DNA from: Corallococcus silvisoli
GTDB lineage: Bacteria; Myxococcota; Myxococcia; Myxococcales; Myxococcaceae
Assembly: GCF_009909145.1 (NCBI RefSeq)
Contig: NZ_JAAAPJ010000003.1
Location: 62,001-126,000, forward strand
Direction of reading: 5' to 3'
DNA length: 64,000 nucleotides
Positions within the stretch are counted from its first letter, which is position 1, and every line of letters starts with the position of its first letter. The notes below the pieces were generated by a model that had not been told where the DNA came from, did no database searches, and saw only the letters and a program-made list of their open reading frames with translations. Positions 63,506 to 64,000 of this stretch are shown here, piece after piece. A program made the translations under genes and the position numbers.

Positions 63506-64000
63506 GCGGACCGTCCGCGCCAGGTGCGTCTTCCCCAGACGCCCGGCCCGGATGGGTCCCCATGTCGGACGGGTCCCCTATCCTTCCTTGGAACGGAACG
63601 GCGCGAGCCAAATCCAAGGAATCCAATTTTCACTCATAATTCAAAGACATGAACGCCAGTTCATGTGACGCGGGCCCGCTCTGTGACGGGCCCTGGCTGC
63701 GGACCCATACGCGCCGCGTGTTCCCGTCACATGAACCGATGTGTCACGTTTAGACCGACAACGAGCGATGTTCCGTGAACAGGGGAGGTTCCCGGGTTTC
63801 CGACCTTGGGGGTCGTTTGAACGCGCCCCTCCTCGCGGAAGAGTCCGGCGGCCCTGACGCTCTCCGAATTCCGTCACCATGAAATCCGCACCCCCGTCCC
63901 CGCCTCCCAAGCCCGCCGCCGTGTCCGAAGCCACATGGCGCCCAGTGGGGGTGGGGGGATTGCTCACTCGCGCGTCAAACGATACATGCGCGGGACATCG
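63506..64000. other. 495-base non-coding end of the window with inverted repeats
   Basis: No frame shows the codon bias of real genes here, and A/T content is raised at 63600-63660. It may carry the promoter of a gene beyond the window. Inverted repeats are described separately. One open minus-strand frame (63641-63967) was examined and rejected. Confidence 0.6.
63648..63736. repeat. Inverted repeats CATGAAC/GTTCATG and GTTCATGTGACG/CGTCACATGAAC
   Basis: CATGAAC-GCCA-GTTCATG at 63648-63665 is a perfect 7-bp inverted repeat with a 4-base spacer. Its right arm extended, GTTCATGTGACG at 63659-63670, has a perfect 12-bp inverted partner at 63725-63736. Two copies of a shared word in opposite orientation 54 bases apart suggest an operator pair or a long stem. 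Confidence 0.5.

Noticed and set aside
63641..63967. A 108-codon minus-strand frame at the window end
   Set aside because: No codon bias, Arg/Gly/Thr-rich composition without a domain, and it spans the inverted repeats; probably chance.

Overview
The window looks like chromosomal DNA from a myxobacterium of the Myxococcus/Corallococcus/Stigmatella group. Base composition is very GC-rich and third codon positions are almost all G or C. There are two DUF2378 (TIGR02265) proteins, a family known mainly from Myxococcus xanthus. There is also an MbnP/MbnH-type pair of the kind named after M. xanthus loci MXAN_0976/0977, several secreted hydrolases, and a SET-domain protein with a histone-H1-like tail. 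I saw no rRNA, tRNA, insertion sequence, phage gene or CRISPR array. The window is dense core and accessory chromosome, not a mobile island.

Layout. 0-9.6 kb: two envelope proteins, an exported glutathione peroxidase, a 1767-residue tandem UvrA, a trypsin-like protease-domain protein and the first DUF2378 protein. 9.6-17.7 kb: an M4 metallopeptidase with an internal P domain, an M18 aminopeptidase, a 2OG-Fe(II) oxygenase-like protein, an unknown 235-residue protein, an acyl-CoA-dehydrogenase-like protein, the SET protein, DUF423 and a small unknown. 17.8-25.3 kb: a GT87-type membrane glycosyltransferase, Mug, a CysQ-like phosphatase, DUF3592, a TPR-like protein, a GNAT, an uncharacterised 385-residue protein and GlnS. 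25.4-28.6 kb: a three-gene minus-strand operon (GT2, FemAB/CelD-like GNAT, GT4). 28.7-35.8 kb: an alpha/beta hydrolase, the Bpt/Ate leucyl/arginyl-transferase, a 56-residue acidic ORF behind a sigma-54-like promoter, a second GT2, a fold-III PLP decarboxylase, an ATP-grasp enzyme and a methyltransferase.

36-42 kb: a membrane HEXXH protease, an MBL-fold protein, an OPT transporter, then a short threonyl-tRNA synthetase. This synthetase keeps the catalytic and anticodon-binding parts but has no TGS or editing domain. It is preceded by a 27-codon, Thr-codon-rich leader ORF and a set of mutually exclusive RNA stems. That arrangement is the most interesting element in the window: a candidate ribosome-mediated attenuator reading threonine or tRNA-Thr supply.

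42-64 kb: a CBS-pair protein, MsrB, two tandem GH18 chitinase-like enzymes, PurL, a second M4 metallopeptidase (lipoprotein with a C-terminal PPC domain), DUF2378 plus a cysteine-cluster protein, an unknown 277-residue protein and DUF2383. These are followed by XdhC translationally coupled to a single-chain xanthine dehydrogenase (2Fe-2S, FAD and Mo parts in one polypeptide), the MbnP/MbnH-like copper-protein pair, and a 495-base non-coding end with inverted repeats. Genes are packed tightly: several convergent neighbours have abutting or overlapping stop codons.

All family assignments come from reading motifs by eye. No database search was possible.
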